Under the pieces are notes generated by a model. That model had not been told where the DNA came from and did no database searches. It saw only the letters and a list, made by a program, of their open reading frames with translations. Positions 1-9,610 of a stretch of DNA of 64,000 nt are shown piece by piece; positions within the stretch are counted from its first letter, which is position 1, and every line of letters begins with the position of its first letter. The DNA lies in assembly GCF_002285795.1 (NCBI RefSeq), contig NZ_CP022961.1, positions 4,282,001 through 4,346,000 of the forward strand, read 5' to 3'. Source of the DNA: Plantactinospora sp. KBS50 (GTDB taxonomy: Bacteria; Actinomycetota; Actinomycetes; Mycobacteriales; Micromonosporaceae). Position numbers and translations under genes: made by a program.

Positions 1-1
1 C

Positions 2-3000
2 GAGCTGTCGGCGCTCTATCCGGCGTTCGCCGCCGGCCGGCCGTCGCCCCTGCCGGAGCTGGCCGTCCAGTACGCGGACTACGCGATCTGGCAGCGGGAG
101 TGGATGGACGGCGACGTACTGAAGGCCCACGTCGACCACTGGGGCACCCGGCTGGCCGGCGCGTCGGACCGGCTGGAGCTGCCGGCCGACCACCCGCGAC
201 CGCCGGTGATGAGCCTGCGCGGCGCGGCGCCGCGGATCAAGGTCCCGGCCGAGCTGGCCCGCGCGCTGCGCGCGTTCAGCCGGCAGCACCGGGTGTCGCT
301 GTTCTCGACCATGTACACCGCCTTCGCCGCCCTGCTGCACCGGTACACCGGGCAGCGGGACCTGCTGGTCGGCACCGGCATGGCCAACCGGAGCCTGCCC
401 GAACTCCAGCCGCTGCTGGGCATGATCGTCAACACGGTCGTCCTGCGGACCCGGCCGCACGGCCGGATGTCGTTCAGCGACCTGCTCGGCCAGGTCCAGG
501 AGACCGTGCTCGACGCGCTGGCATGGTCGGAAACCCCGCTGGACACGGTGATCGATGCGATCGGGCCGGAACGCGACTCCTCGCGGCTGCCGCTGTTCCA
601 GGTCATGTTCAGCTTCCACGACTCGGCCGTGCCCGACCTCGACTTCGGCGGCCTCACCGGCGCGGTCACCGAGCGGGCCAACGGCTCGGCCAAGGCCGAC
701 CTCAACATCATCGTGGTGCCGCGCGGGGCGCAGCGGGTGGGCCGGGAGTCCCGGCCCGAGGACGACGACCTGAACCTGATCTGGGAGTACTCGACCGACC
801 TGTTCGACGCCTCGACCATGTCCCGGATGGCCAAGCACTACCTGAACCTGCTCGCCGACGCCCTGGCCCGACCGGACACCGCGACCGACCGGCTGCGGCT
901 CATCCCGGACGACGAGTCGGGGCTGCTGGAACGCTGGAGCCGCGGGCCGGCGGTGCCCGAGGCCGGGCCGGGCCGGACGATCCCCGCCCTGTTCGCGGCC
1001 CAGGTCGCGATCCGGCCGGACGCGACGGCGCTGGTGTTCGGCGCCGAATCCATGACCTACGCGGAGCTGGACCGGCGCAGCAACGCCCTGGCCGCTCGGC
1101 TGCGCCGGCGCGGGGTGGTCGCCGACGTGCCGGTCGCGGTGGCGATCGAGCGCGGCCCCGACCTCGTGGTGGCGCTGCTGGCCGTGTCGAAGGCCGGCGG
1201 CGCGTACCTGCCGATCGAGGCGGGCAGCCCGGCGCCCCGGGTGGCGGCCATGATCGCCGCCGCGGGCGCCCGGCTGCTGCTGGCGACGCGGTCCACCGAC
1301 CTGGCCGAGATCCCCGGGGTGGACACGGTGCGCGTCGACGCCGGAGCCACCGACGCCGAGCCCACCGACGCCGCCGAGCGCGCCGAGCCCGACGCCGCCG
1401 ACGATCGGACGCCGCCACCGGACCTGTCCCACCCGGACAGCCTGGCCTACATCAGCTTCACCTCGGGCTCGACCGGCGTACCGAAGGGTGTCGCCGTGCC
1501 ACACCGCGGTGTGGTGCGGCTCGTCCACGACCCGGCGTTCGCCCCGCTCGGCCCGGGCCAGCGGCTCCTGCACTTCGCCCCGGTCGCGTTCGACGCCTCC
1601 ACCTGGGAACTGTGGGGCGCGCTGCTGACCGGCGCGACGGTGGTGATCGCGCCACCCGGCCCGCTCGGGCTGCCGGAGATCGCCGCCCTGCTGCGCACCG
1701 CCGACGTGACGGTCGCGTGGCTCACCGCCGGCCTGTTCCACCAACTGGCCGAGGCGGATGTGGCGGCCCTCGCCGGCGTACCCGTCCTGCTGGCCGGCGG
1801 CGACGCGCTCAGCCCCGGCACGGTGCGTGCCGTGCTGTCGGCCCGCGACCACCGGCCGCTGGTCAACGGGTACGGCCCGACCGAGAACACCACGTTCACC
1901 ACGTGCCACGTGGTGACCGACCCGGACCAGGTGGCCTCGACGATGCCGATCGGCCGCCCGATCCAGGGCACCACCGTGCACCTGTTCGACGAGAGCGGCC
2001 AGCCGGTGCCGATCGGCGTGACCGGCGAGCTGTTCACCGGCGGGGAGGGCCTCGCCCGCGGCTACGTCGGCAACGCCGCCGCCACCGCGCGGGCCTTCGT
2101 GCCCGATCCCACCGGGCACGGCACGCGGCTGTACCGGACCGGGGACCTGGCCCGCTGGCGCGCCGACGGGGTCCTCGAGTTCGTCGGCCGCGCCGACGAC
2201 CAGATCAAGATCCGTGGCTTCCGGGTGGAGCCCGGCGAGGTCGTGTCGGTCCTGCGCACGCATCCGGACGTGGGCGACGCGGTCGTCCTGGTGGCCGGCC
2301 AGGGCGCGCAACGGCACCTGATCGCGTACGTGACGCCGGCCGACGGCGTCGACCTTGGCACCCTGCGGCCGGCGTCGCTGCACGACTTCCTGGCCGGTCG
2401 GCTGCCGGAGTACCTGGTGCCCACCGGGTTCAGGGCCCTGGACCGGTTCCCGCTCAACGCCAACGGCAAGGTCGACCGGGCCGCGCTGCCCGCGCCGGAG
2501 GTCCAGACCCGCGGGCCGGTCACCCCGCCGCGGGGCGACACCGAGCAGCGGTTGGCCGACACCTGGCGGCGGCTGCTGCCCACCCACGACCCGTCCGACG
2601 GCGACATCGGCCGCGAGGACAGCTTCTTCGCCCTCGGCGGCAACTCGCTCCTGGCCTCCCGCCTGATGTTCCGGATCCGCGAGGTGTTCGACGTCGAACT
2701 GCGGATGGCCACCTTCTACGAGAAGCCCACGCTCGTCGACTGCGCCGCCGCGATCGACGCCGCGCGCGAGCGGGCCGGGACCGAACCGGCGCGGCCGGCC
2801 GCCATCGGCCGCCGGGACCGCCGCGCGTACCGCGCCGACGCCCCGCAACCACCGCCGGGCCGGAAGCTCGCACCGCACCTGGTCCACCTGGACGGCGACT
2901 GGGCACTGTGGCGGACGTTCTGCCTGCGGGCGGCCGGCTTCCCGGCCCACCTGCTGGCCGGCCTCGGCGCCGCCGACCTGGCCGCGGCGGCCGACGCCGT

Positions 3001-5254
3001 GCTCGCCGCGGGCGGGCCGGCCGACGCCGCGGACGCCGCCCACAAGCCGGCCGACGCCGCGCTCGCCGCGGGCGAGCCGGCCAGGGCCGCCTACCGCGCC
3101 GAGTTCACCGCGGCGCTGCGCCGCCAGTCCGCGACCCTGCACGCGGTCGCCAGCCGGCCGGCGCTGCGCGAGGCGGTGGCCTGGCAGAACCGGCACGCGC
3201 TGACGACCGGGCTCGACCCGGTCGTCCGGCGCGGCCCGGCGCCGGCCAAGCGGGACACCAAGACCCGCCAGCACGAGGCGCTCATCGCGAGCTACCTGCA
3301 GCGGTACTGCGCCAAGAACGACACCATCGGCTTCTTCGGCCCGGTGGGCTGGTCGCGGATCGACGACGGCACCGGCATCCGGATCACGCCGGACCCGGCG
3401 GGACGATTTCTGGCCGATCGCATCACGTACCTGGAGGGCTGGGCGGTGGCCGCGATCCTGGCCGACCACGGCACGGCCCTGCGCCCCTGGCTCGTACCGC
3501 GGAAGATGCCGTTCGTCGGCCTCGACGGCACCCAGCTTCGCGTGCCGCTGGCGCCGCCGGTGCCGCTGAGCCCGGCCGAGGCGGCGGTCCTGCGGGCCGT
3601 CGACGGCGCGCGCGACGCCGGGGCGGTCGCCGACCTGGCGCTCGCCGACGGGTCGGCCGGACTGCGGGACGCCGACGAGGTCTTCGCCGTGCTGGCCCGG
3701 CTGGCCGACCAGCGCCGGCTGGCCTGGCAGGTCGAAATCTCCCCGCCCGACATCCATCCGGAGCGGACCATGCGGTCGCTGCTGGCGCGGGTCACCGACG
3801 ACGGCGTGCGGACGGCGGCCACCCGGGCGCTCGACGAGCTGACCGCCGCCCGGGACGAGCTGGCCGGCGCGGCCGGCGACCCGGAACGGCTGGCCCCGGC
3901 CATGGCCGACCTGGAGGCGACCTTCACCCGCCTGGCCGGCGTCCCGCCCACCCGACGCGCCGGCGAGCTGTACGCCGGACGCACCGTCGCCTACGAGGAA
4001 TGCCTGCGCGCCGACACCGTACGGCTCGGCGCCGACACGCTGGACGGGATCCGGGAGGCGCTGGCGCTGGTGCTCGACAGCGCCCGATGGTTCCTCGGCG
4101 CCTGTGCCGAGGTGTACACCGACCACTTCGAGGCGGCCTACCGCAAGCGGGCCGCCGCGCTCGGCACCGACGTGGTGCCGTTCGCCGACCTGTGGCTGCT
4201 GGTCAACGACGCCCTGTTCCACCGGTCGGCGGCCCTCATCCGGCCCGCCGTGACGGCGCTGCAGGAACGCTGGTCGGCGATCCTCGACCTGCCCGAGGGC
4301 TCCCGACGGGTCCAGCTACGCTCGGCCGACCTGCGGCGGCGGGCGGCCGAGCGGTTCCCGGCCCCGCCGCGGCCGTGGCCGACGGCCGTGTTCCACAGCC
4401 CGGACCTGATGATCGCCGGGGCGGACGCCGCCGCCGGCGGCCGGCTCACCTGGGTGCTCGGCGAGGTGCACCCCAGCAGGGTCACCGCCCGCTACGGCAC
4501 GTGGCTGGAGCTGCACGACGATCCGGACGGCTACCACGCGGCAATGCGGCACGACCTCGCCGGACCGGTCGTCTGGCAGGCCGAGACGGCCGAGATCGGC
4601 GGCAGCGCCACCCGGCAGGCCGGTGCGCTGGTGTCCCCGGGCGACCGGCGGCTCGTCTGGTCGCACGACGCCAACGGCTACGACCCGGCCACCACCCTGG
4701 CGGTGGGCGACTGCGACGTGATCACCTCCTCGACCGGGCTGCGGGTCCGGCGCCGCGACGGGACCTTCGAGCGCGACCTGCTCCCGGTCCTCGGCGACCT
4801 GATCATCAGCGTGATCGTCAACAGCTTCGACCCGGTGCCGGCCGCCGCGTACACCCCGCGCGTCGCCATCGACGATCTCGTGGTCGCCCGGGAGCGGTGG
4901 ACGTTCGCCGCCGCCGACGTCACGTTCGCCGGCACGGCCGACGAGAGAACCCGGTACCTGCAGGCCCGGGCCTGGGTGACCGGGCACGGCCTGCCCCGGC
5001 ACGCGTTCCTCCGGTTCACCGGCGAGCGCAAGCCGATCTACGCGGACCTGACCAGCCCCGTGTCGATCGACCTGATCTCCCGGTCGGTCCGGCGCTGTCG
5101 CCACCGTGCCGGGGACGAGGCGACGGTGACCGTCGTCGAGATGCTGCCGGAACCGGACCAGGCCTGGCTCGTCGACGCCGACGGCCAGCGCTACACCAGC
5201 GAGCTGCGGATGGTCGCAGTGGATCAGAAGACGGCTGAGAGCCAGGAGGGCTGA
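2..5254 (+). CDS. NRPS module (C-A-PCP) fused to a lantibiotic dehydratase-like domain; 5' end outside window
   Basis: The open frame enters at base 2, so the protein is N-terminally incomplete (about 1750 residues visible). Order: second half of a condensation domain (to about 980; its HHxxxDG motif is upstream), adenylation domain (about 990-2500) with TSGSTG near 1460, GYGPTE near 1870, YRTGD near 2135 and NGKVDR near 2463, then a carrier domain with LGGNSL near 2632. From about 2860 to the stop there is a LanB-like dehydratase region: KNDTIGFFGPVGW near 3313, and near the C terminus LPRHAFLRF followed by a KPIYADL segment. LanB proteins use aminoacyl-tRNA to glutamylate Ser/Thr or, in PEARL enzymes, to append amino acids to a peptide. 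The specificity residues read as D-A-W-W-L-G-G-T-F-K, close to the valine code, so Val or a similar aliphatic residue is inferred. The stop lies 3 nt before the next NRPS start. The role of the fused domain is unknown. Confidence 0.88.
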   Translation, partial: ELSALYPAFAAGRPSPLPELAVQYADYAIWQREWMDGDVLKAHVDHWGTRLAGASDRLELPADHPRPPVMSLRGAAPRIKVPAELARALRAFSRQHRVSLFSTMYTAFAALLHRYTGQRDLLVGTGMANRSLPELQPLLGMIVNTVVLRTRPHGRMSFSDLLGQVQETVLDALAWSETPLDTVIDAIGPERDSSRLPLFQVMFSFHDSAVPDLDFGGLTGAVTERANGSAKADLNIIVVPRGAQRVGRESRPEDDDLNLIWEYSTDLFDASTMSRMAKHYLNLLADALARPDTATDRLRLIPDDESGLLERWSRGPAVPEAGPGRTIPALFAAQVAIRPDATALVFGAESMTYAELDRRSNALAARLRRRGVVADVPVAVAIERGPDLVVALLAVSKAGGAYLPIEAGSPAPRVAAMIAAAGARLLLATRSTDLAEIPGVDTVRVDAGATDAEPTDAAERAEPDAADDRTPPPDLSHPDSLAYISFTSGSTGVPKGVAVPHRGVVRLVHDPAFAPLGPGQRLLHFAPVAFDASTWELWGALLTGATVVIAPPGPLGLPEIAALLRTADVTVAWLTAGLFHQLAEADVAALAGVPVLLAGGDALSPGTVRAVLSARDHRPLVNGYGPTENTTFTTCHVVTDPDQVASTMPIGRPIQGTTVHLFDESGQPVPIGVTGELFTGGEGLARGYVGNAAATARAFVPDPTGHGTRLYRTGDLARWRADGVLEFVGRADDQIKIRGFRVEPGEVVSVLRTHPDVGDAVVLVAGQGAQRHLIAYVTPADGVDLGTLRPASLHDFLAGRLPEYLVPTGFRALDRFPLNANGKVDRAALPAPEVQTRGPVTPPRGDTEQRLADTWRRLLPTHDPSDGDIGREDSFFALGGNSLLASRLMFRIREVFDVELRMATFYEKPTLVDCAAAIDAARERAGTEPARPAAIGRRDRRAYRADAPQPPPGRKLAPHLVHLDGDWALWRTFCLRAAGFPAHLLAGLGAADLAAAADAVLAAGGPADAADAAHKPADAALAAGEPARAAYRAEFTAALRRQSATLHAVASRPALREAVAWQNRHALTTGLDPVVRRGPAPAKRDTKTRQHEALIASYLQRYCAKNDTIGFFGPVGWSRIDDGTGIRITPDPAGRFLADRITYLEGWAVAAILADHGTALRPWLVPRKMPFVGLDGTQLRVPLAPPVPLSPAEAAVLRAVDGARDAGAVADLALADGSAGLRDADEVFAVLARLADQRRLAWQVEISPPDIHPERTMRSLLARVTDDGVRTAATRALDELTAARDELAGAAGDPERLAPAMADLEATFTRLAGVPPTRRAGELYAGRTVAYEECLRADTVRLGADTLDGIREALALVLDSARWFLGACAEVYTDHFEAAYRKRAAALGTDVVPFADLWLLVNDALFHRSAALIRPAVTALQERWSAILDLPEGSRRVQLRSADLRRRAAERFPAPPRPWPTAVFHSPDLMIAGADAAAGGRLTWVLGEVHPSRVTARYGTWLELHDDPDGYHAAMRHDLAGPVVWQAETAEIGGSATRQAGALVSPGDRRLVWSHDANGYDPATTLAVGDCDVITSSTGLRVRRRDGTFERDLLPVLGDLIISVIVNSFDPVPAAAYTPRVAIDDLVVARERWTFAAADVTFAGTADERTRYLQARAWVTGHGLPRHAFLRFTGERKPIYADLTSPVSIDLISRSVRRCRHRAGDEATVTVVEMLPEPDQAWLVDADGQRYTSELRMVAVDQKTAESQEG

Positions 5255-5257
5255 GGC

Positions 5258-8200
5258 GTGGCTGTATACGAACTCCCGACGTCGTTCGCCCAGCGGCGGA
5301 TGTGGCTGCTGGTCGAGATGGACCCCGACCTGCCCACGTACAACATCTCCTGGGCGGTGTGGCTGGACGGTCCGCTCGACGTCGACGCGCTGCAGGCGGC
5401 CTGGGACGCGGCCCTGGCCCGGCACGAATCCCTGCAGACCACGTTCCGCCACGAGGCCGGCGTGCCGGTGCAGATCATCGACGACGAGCCGGATCCGCGG
5501 CCGCTGCTGATCACCTCGGTCGAGCACCTGCCCGAGGAGGAACGCGTACCGGCCGCCCGGGCGCTGATCCGCGAGATGGCCGGCATCACCTTCGACGTGG
5601 CCGCCGGGCCGCTCGCGGTGGCCACGCTGGTCCGGATGTCGCCGCAGGCCCATGTCCTCGCGGTCGTGGCCCACCACATCGTGGCCGACGGCTGGTCGTT
5701 CCGGGTCCTCTTCGACGAGTTGTCCACCGACTACGAGGCCATCGTCCGCGCCGGCGCCCCGGCCGTCGCGGAACCGGCGATCCAGTACGCCGACTACGCC
5801 GTCTGGCAGCTCGAACACGCCGAGAACGGCGGGTACGCGCCGGCCCTGCGGTTCTGGCAGGACGAGTTGGCCGACGCGCCGTCGGCGCTGTCGCTGCCGA
5901 CCGACGAGCCGTACCCGGCCCGCCAGACCTTCGCCGGCCGATCCATCCACACCACAATGGACAATGAGCTGGCCGAGGCGCTCCGGCAACTCGCCGCCAA
6001 GCAGGGCACCACGGTGTTCGCCGTCCTGCTGGCCGCCTACGCGGTCGTGTTGTCCCGGCTGACCGACACCGACGATCTCATGATCGCCGTACCGATGGCC
6101 GCCCGGACCCGGCCGGAGATGGAGACGATGGTCGGCCTGCTGATGAACACCGTGCCGATGCGGATCCGGGTCGACCGGGACGCCACGCTCGGTGACCTGG
6201 TGCGATCCGTGCACCGCGCGACCGCGCGGGCCCTGGCCCACCAGGAGCTGCCGTTCGAGCGGGTGGTGGAGGCGCTGCGGCCCGACCGCGACCCGGCCCG
6301 GTTCACACTCACCCAGGTGATGTTCGCGATGGAGGAGTCCTGGGCCGTCCCCGACCGCGGCGGGCTGCACTGGCGACCCGAGCTGGTGGAGAACGGCACC
6401 GCGAAGTTCGAGATCGAGCTGACCGTCACCGAGGCGGCGGACGGCCCCCAGGTGCGGGTCAACTACAACAGCGACCTCTTCCACGACGCGACCGGGCAAC
6501 TCGTGACCGACGGCTTCCAGGCGATCCTGCGTTGCCTCGTCGACGATCCGGACCGGGTCGTCGCCGAGGCGGAGATCATGTCCCCCGACCTGTCGGACCT
6601 GGTCACCAGCCGCTGGCCGGACGGCGGCCCGCACCTGGACCCGGACGCGACCGCGGTGGCCCGGCTGCACGCCGCGTGTGCCGGCGACGCGGTCGTCGTC
6701 ACCGGCAGCGACGGCGAGCTGACCGGCGCGCAGGTGCGCGACCGGGCCCGGCGGATCGCCGCCGCGCTGGCCGGGCGGGGCGTCGGCGCGGCCGACCGGG
6801 TGGCGATCCTGCTGCCCCGCGGCGCCCGGCTCCTGCCCACGGTCCTCGGCGTCTGGTCGACCGGCGCGGCCTACATACCGCTGGACCCGATCTATCCGCA
6901 ACAGCGCATCGCCATGATGCTGGCCGATGCCGGGGCGGCCGCGATCGTGCTCGACAGCGGCGTCACGGACGCGCCGACCCTCCCGCCGACGGCGGCGCCG
7001 ATACCGGTCGTCGACCTGGCCGCGCTCCCCGCGGACCTCGCGGGGCCCGAGCCGGTACTCGACCCGCCGCCGCTGGCCCCGGCCGTGACCATCTTCACCT
7101 CCGGGTCGACGGGCCGGCCCAAGGCGGTCACCGTGACCCAGGGCGGCATCGCGGCGCTGCTCGACGCGGTCGCGCCGAAGCTGGCCCTCGGCCCGCGGGA
7201 CCGGTTCGTCGCCGTGTCGACGTTCGCGTTCGACATCGCCCTGGTCGAGCTGCTCGCGCCGGTACTGGCCGGCGGACGCGCCGTGGTCGCCGACACCGAA
7301 CAGGTCAAGGACCCGGCCCGACTGCGCGAACTGCTGATCGACAGCGAAGCGACCGCCATGCAGGCCACGCCGGCCGGCTGGCGGATGCTTGTCGACGCCG
7401 GCGGCATCCCGGCGGCCGTGTCGCTGCGGATGACCGCCGGGGAGCCGCTGCCCCGGGACCTCGCCGACGCGATGGCCGCCGGCCCGGGGGCGCGGGTGTG
7501 GAACCTGTACGGCCCGACCGAGACGACGATCTACTCCGGCGGCGACGCCGTCGCCGGCTCGCCGGCCCCGATCGAGATCGGGTCGATCATCGGTGGGACC
7601 CGGCTGTACGTGCTCGACGCCCGGGCGCGGCCGGTCCCGCCCGGCGTCTTCGGGGAGGTCTACATCGGCGGAGCCGGGGTGGGCCACGGCTACCACGATT
7701 CGCCGGGGATGACCGCGGCCCGCTTCCGGCCCGACCCGTTCGGCCCACGGCCGGGCGCCCGCCTGTACCGGACCGGCGACGTCGGCCGGTGGCGCCGGAC
7801 CGGCCGGATCGAGCTGGCCGGCAGGGCCGACCGGCAGATCAAGATCCGCGGGTACCGGATCGAGAGCGGCGAGGTCGAGGCGGCCCTACGAAGCCACCCC
7901 GACGTCGCCGAGGCCGTGGTGTCGGTGCGTGGCGGCGGTGACGACGTACGCCTCGTCGGCTACCTCGTCACCGCGGACGGCGCCGACCAGCCGCCCGCCG
8001 GGCTGAGCGACCACCTGCGGCAGACGCTTCCCGACTACATGGTCCCGGCCGCGTACCTGGTGCTGCCCGCGCTGCCGCTCACCCGCAGCGGCAAGGTCGA
8101 CCACCGCGGCCTGCCCGAGCCCGACTGGAACGCGTCGGCGAGCCAGGAGCGGATCGCCCCGCGCACACCGGTCGAGGCCCGACTGGCCTCCATCGTGGCC

Positions 8201-8395
8201 GAGTTGCTGTTGCTGCCGGCGCCGGTCGGCGTACGGGACAACTTCTTCGCCCTCGGCGGACACTCGCTGACGGCGGCCCGGTTGATGGCCCGGATCCGCG
8301 CCGACTACGGCATCGACCTGCCGATCCGGACGCTCTTCTCCGACCCGACGGTCGCCGGGCTGGCCGCCACGATGGCCGCCGGCCGGCCCGGCTGA
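5258..8395 (+). CDS. NRPS module (C-A-PCP)
   Basis: The protein of 1045 residues starts at a GTG with AGGAGG 8 nt upstream, overlapping the end of the preceding NRPS gene, so the two are co-translated. It holds a condensation domain with an intact HHIVADGW motif (near 5675), an adenylation domain with TSGSTG (near 7100), NLYGPTETT (near 7503), YRTGD, GRADRQIKIRGYR and SGKVDH, and a carrier domain with LGGHSL (near 8252). There is no epimerase, thioesterase or reductase, and the protein ends soon after the carrier domain. Assembly must therefore continue on another protein or be released in trans. The specificity residues read roughly D-I-V-Q-M-A-L-I-Y-K, which I cannot match to a known substrate. 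The N terminus (VYELPTSFAQRRMW) looks like a free-standing C domain start with no docking extension. Confidence 0.93.
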   Translation: MAVYELPTSFAQRRMWLLVEMDPDLPTYNISWAVWLDGPLDVDALQAAWDAALARHESLQTTFRHEAGVPVQIIDDEPDPRPLLITSVEHLPEEERVPAARALIREMAGITFDVAAGPLAVATLVRMSPQAHVLAVVAHHIVADGWSFRVLFDELSTDYEAIVRAGAPAVAEPAIQYADYAVWQLEHAENGGYAPALRFWQDELADAPSALSLPTDEPYPARQTFAGRSIHTTMDNELAEALRQLAAKQGTTVFAVLLAAYAVVLSRLTDTDDLMIAVPMAARTRPEMETMVGLLMNTVPMRIRVDRDATLGDLVRSVHRATARALAHQELPFERVVEALRPDRDPARFTLTQVMFAMEESWAVPDRGGLHWRPELVENGTAKFEIELTVTEAADGPQVRVNYNSDLFHDATGQLVTDGFQAILRCLVDDPDRVVAEAEIMSPDLSDLVTSRWPDGGPHLDPDATAVARLHAACAGDAVVVTGSDGELTGAQVRDRARRIAAALAGRGVGAADRVAILLPRGARLLPTVLGVWSTGAAYIPLDPIYPQQRIAMMLADAGAAAIVLDSGVTDAPTLPPTAAPIPVVDLAALPADLAGPEPVLDPPPLAPAVTIFTSGSTGRPKAVTVTQGGIAALLDAVAPKLALGPRDRFVAVSTFAFDIALVELLAPVLAGGRAVVADTEQVKDPARLRELLIDSEATAMQATPAGWRMLVDAGGIPAAVSLRMTAGEPLPRDLADAMAAGPGARVWNLYGPTETTIYSGGDAVAGSPAPIEIGSIIGGTRLYVLDARARPVPPGVFGEVYIGGAGVGHGYHDSPGMTAARFRPDPFGPRPGARLYRTGDVGRWRRTGRIELAGRADRQIKIRGYRIESGEVEAALRSHPDVAEAVVSVRGGGDDVRLVGYLVTADGADQPPAGLSDHLRQTLPDYMVPAAYLVLPALPLTRSGKVDHRGLPEPDWNASASQERIAPRTPVEARLASIVAELLLLPAPVGVRDNFFALGGHSLTAARLMARIRADYGIDLPIRTLFSDPTVAGLAATMAAGRPG

Positions 8396-8603
8396 CCCGA
8401 TCGAGCGGTCCCCCGCTTCCTCGTGTGGCCCGAGGTGAAGCGGTGCCGGGCGCGATGGACCCGCGGTGACGTCCGGACGTTGCCGCGGGCACTCGGTCCG
8501 CGCCGACGCGACCGGGGTACGCCTCGTCGCGCGCCACCGCTCTCGGGAAGCACAAGGGACAATGCGGTCGCAGGGACTGCTCCACGGGTTCTAGCCTCGG
8601 TCC

Positions 8604-9233
8604 ATGACCGCGATGACGCCTGTGCTGGAGTGTGGTCCGTCCGACTGCCCGTTCTGGACAGTCGACAGACCTGGCTCCTTCATCCCGATCCCGCGCCTGC
8701 CAACGCCGCAGCAGGTGGGAACGGTGGTGTGGACGTTGATCGCACGCAGCGTCACCGCGGATGACCTGTCCATTACTGCGACGGACGCCTCTGAAGCGAT
8801 CGAAAGGTACTTGACCTCTGATGAAGCGGACTACGCACCCGGCGGTCTGCGGATCAGTGACGGCGATGTCGTCCTCGACCCCGGCTGCTGCGTCGGTCTT
8901 GACGAGTGGCGCGACTGGCTGCGAGTCCTCGACGGAGAGGTGATCTATCTCGGACACGACCCCGACGTGTTGGTTGAGCACCGTGGACGGGTGCTGCGCG
9001 TATGGAAGGACAAGGATCAGCTCCTTCCAGGGCAACCACCCAGCCCAGGCGAGCAGCACATCGACATCCCGTGCGATGGCCTGCCGACGCTTCTGGATGC
9101 CGTTCAGCGGGACCTGGTCGGTTTCCTGACCGCCTTGCACTCCTGGGTGCGGGACTTCGCCGTCGAACTGGCCGATCCGTTCGCCGCCGCCGTGGACCGG
9201 CGCCTGCTGATCAGCGCACCACTGGACACCTGA
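8604..9233 (+). CDS. Hypothetical protein, 209 aa
   Basis: No domain is recognised. The protein is soluble, acidic and has no signal peptide or membrane segment; the N-terminal part holds a cysteine pair in ECGPSDCPFW and the middle is rich in Asp, Trp and Gly, giving it the look of the small conserved actinomycete proteins often found near immunity-type genes. The ATG has no Shine-Dalgarno sequence, but TAGCCT at 8590-8595 is a plausible -10 element placed so that transcription could start at or close to the ATG, so a leaderless mRNA is likely. It is separated from the NRPS gene by 208 bp in which I see no terminator. Whether it belongs to the biosynthetic cluster cannot be judged. Confidence 0.55.
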   Translation: MTAMTPVLECGPSDCPFWTVDRPGSFIPIPRLPTPQQVGTVVWTLIARSVTADDLSITATDASEAIERYLTSDEADYAPGGLRISDGDVVLDPGCCVGLDEWRDWLRVLDGEVIYLGHDPDVLVEHRGRVLRVWKDKDQLLPGQPPSPGEQHIDIPCDGLPTLLDAVQRDLVGFLTALHSWVRDFAVELADPFAAAVDRRLLISAPLDT

Positions 9234-9610
9234 CGCCAGGATGCTTCGACATCACCGGCGAGTCGACGTCCCGACCGTCGACCCCTTCTCAGCCAGTCCT
9301 CACCACACGCCTGCTGCCGCCCTTCGCCATGCACGCGGCGTTCCCGCGTTCGGACCACCACGAGGGCTCCGCCACGCCTGGGCACCGTGAGCTGGCGCTG
9401 CGCCTGTCCGCCGCCCAACTGGTTGCGGGCACGGCTGGGCAGCCCCCAGACGCTGCCCACATTCACCGGCCATCATCGCGGTGGCGCCGGGACTGAGCTT
9501 CACCTCGGCAGCATCGCCACGCGCCGGACTGTGCGCTCACAGTCAACTCTGCGGATGAACACGTCGGGTTTAATTGGCACACAGCCAATTTGGACACGGA
9601 GGGGACGACA
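9234..9610. other. Intergenic stretch before the AraC gene
   Basis: I see no convincing gene here. The only structure noticed is the inverted repeat at 9572-9590, listed separately, and the ribosome binding site GGAGGGG at 9598-9604. Confidence 0.5.
9572..9590. promoter_or_regulatory. Inverted repeat upstream of the AraC gene
   Basis: AATTGGC and GCCAATT form a perfect 7-bp palindrome with a 5-nt spacer, ending 20 nt before the AraC start codon and just before its ribosome binding site. It could be an autoregulatory operator or an mRNA hairpin over the leader. No protein partner is known. Confidence 0.4.

Noticed and set aside
100..5238. A 1712-codon open frame overlapping the first NRPS gene in another plus-strand frame
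   Set aside because: It is a high-GC shadow: its product is an Arg/Pro/Gly-rich string with no domains, while the frame beginning at base 2 encodes full NRPS and LanB motifs.
2860..5254. A lanthipeptide biosynthetic cluster
   Set aside because: The LanB-like region is fused to an NRPS and I see no precursor peptide, LanC cyclase or lanthipeptide protease nearby.
4316..7696. A 1126-codon minus-strand frame across both NRPS genes
   Set aside because: Its product is low-complexity His/Gly/Arg/Val-rich sequence typical of the antisense of GC-rich coding DNA.
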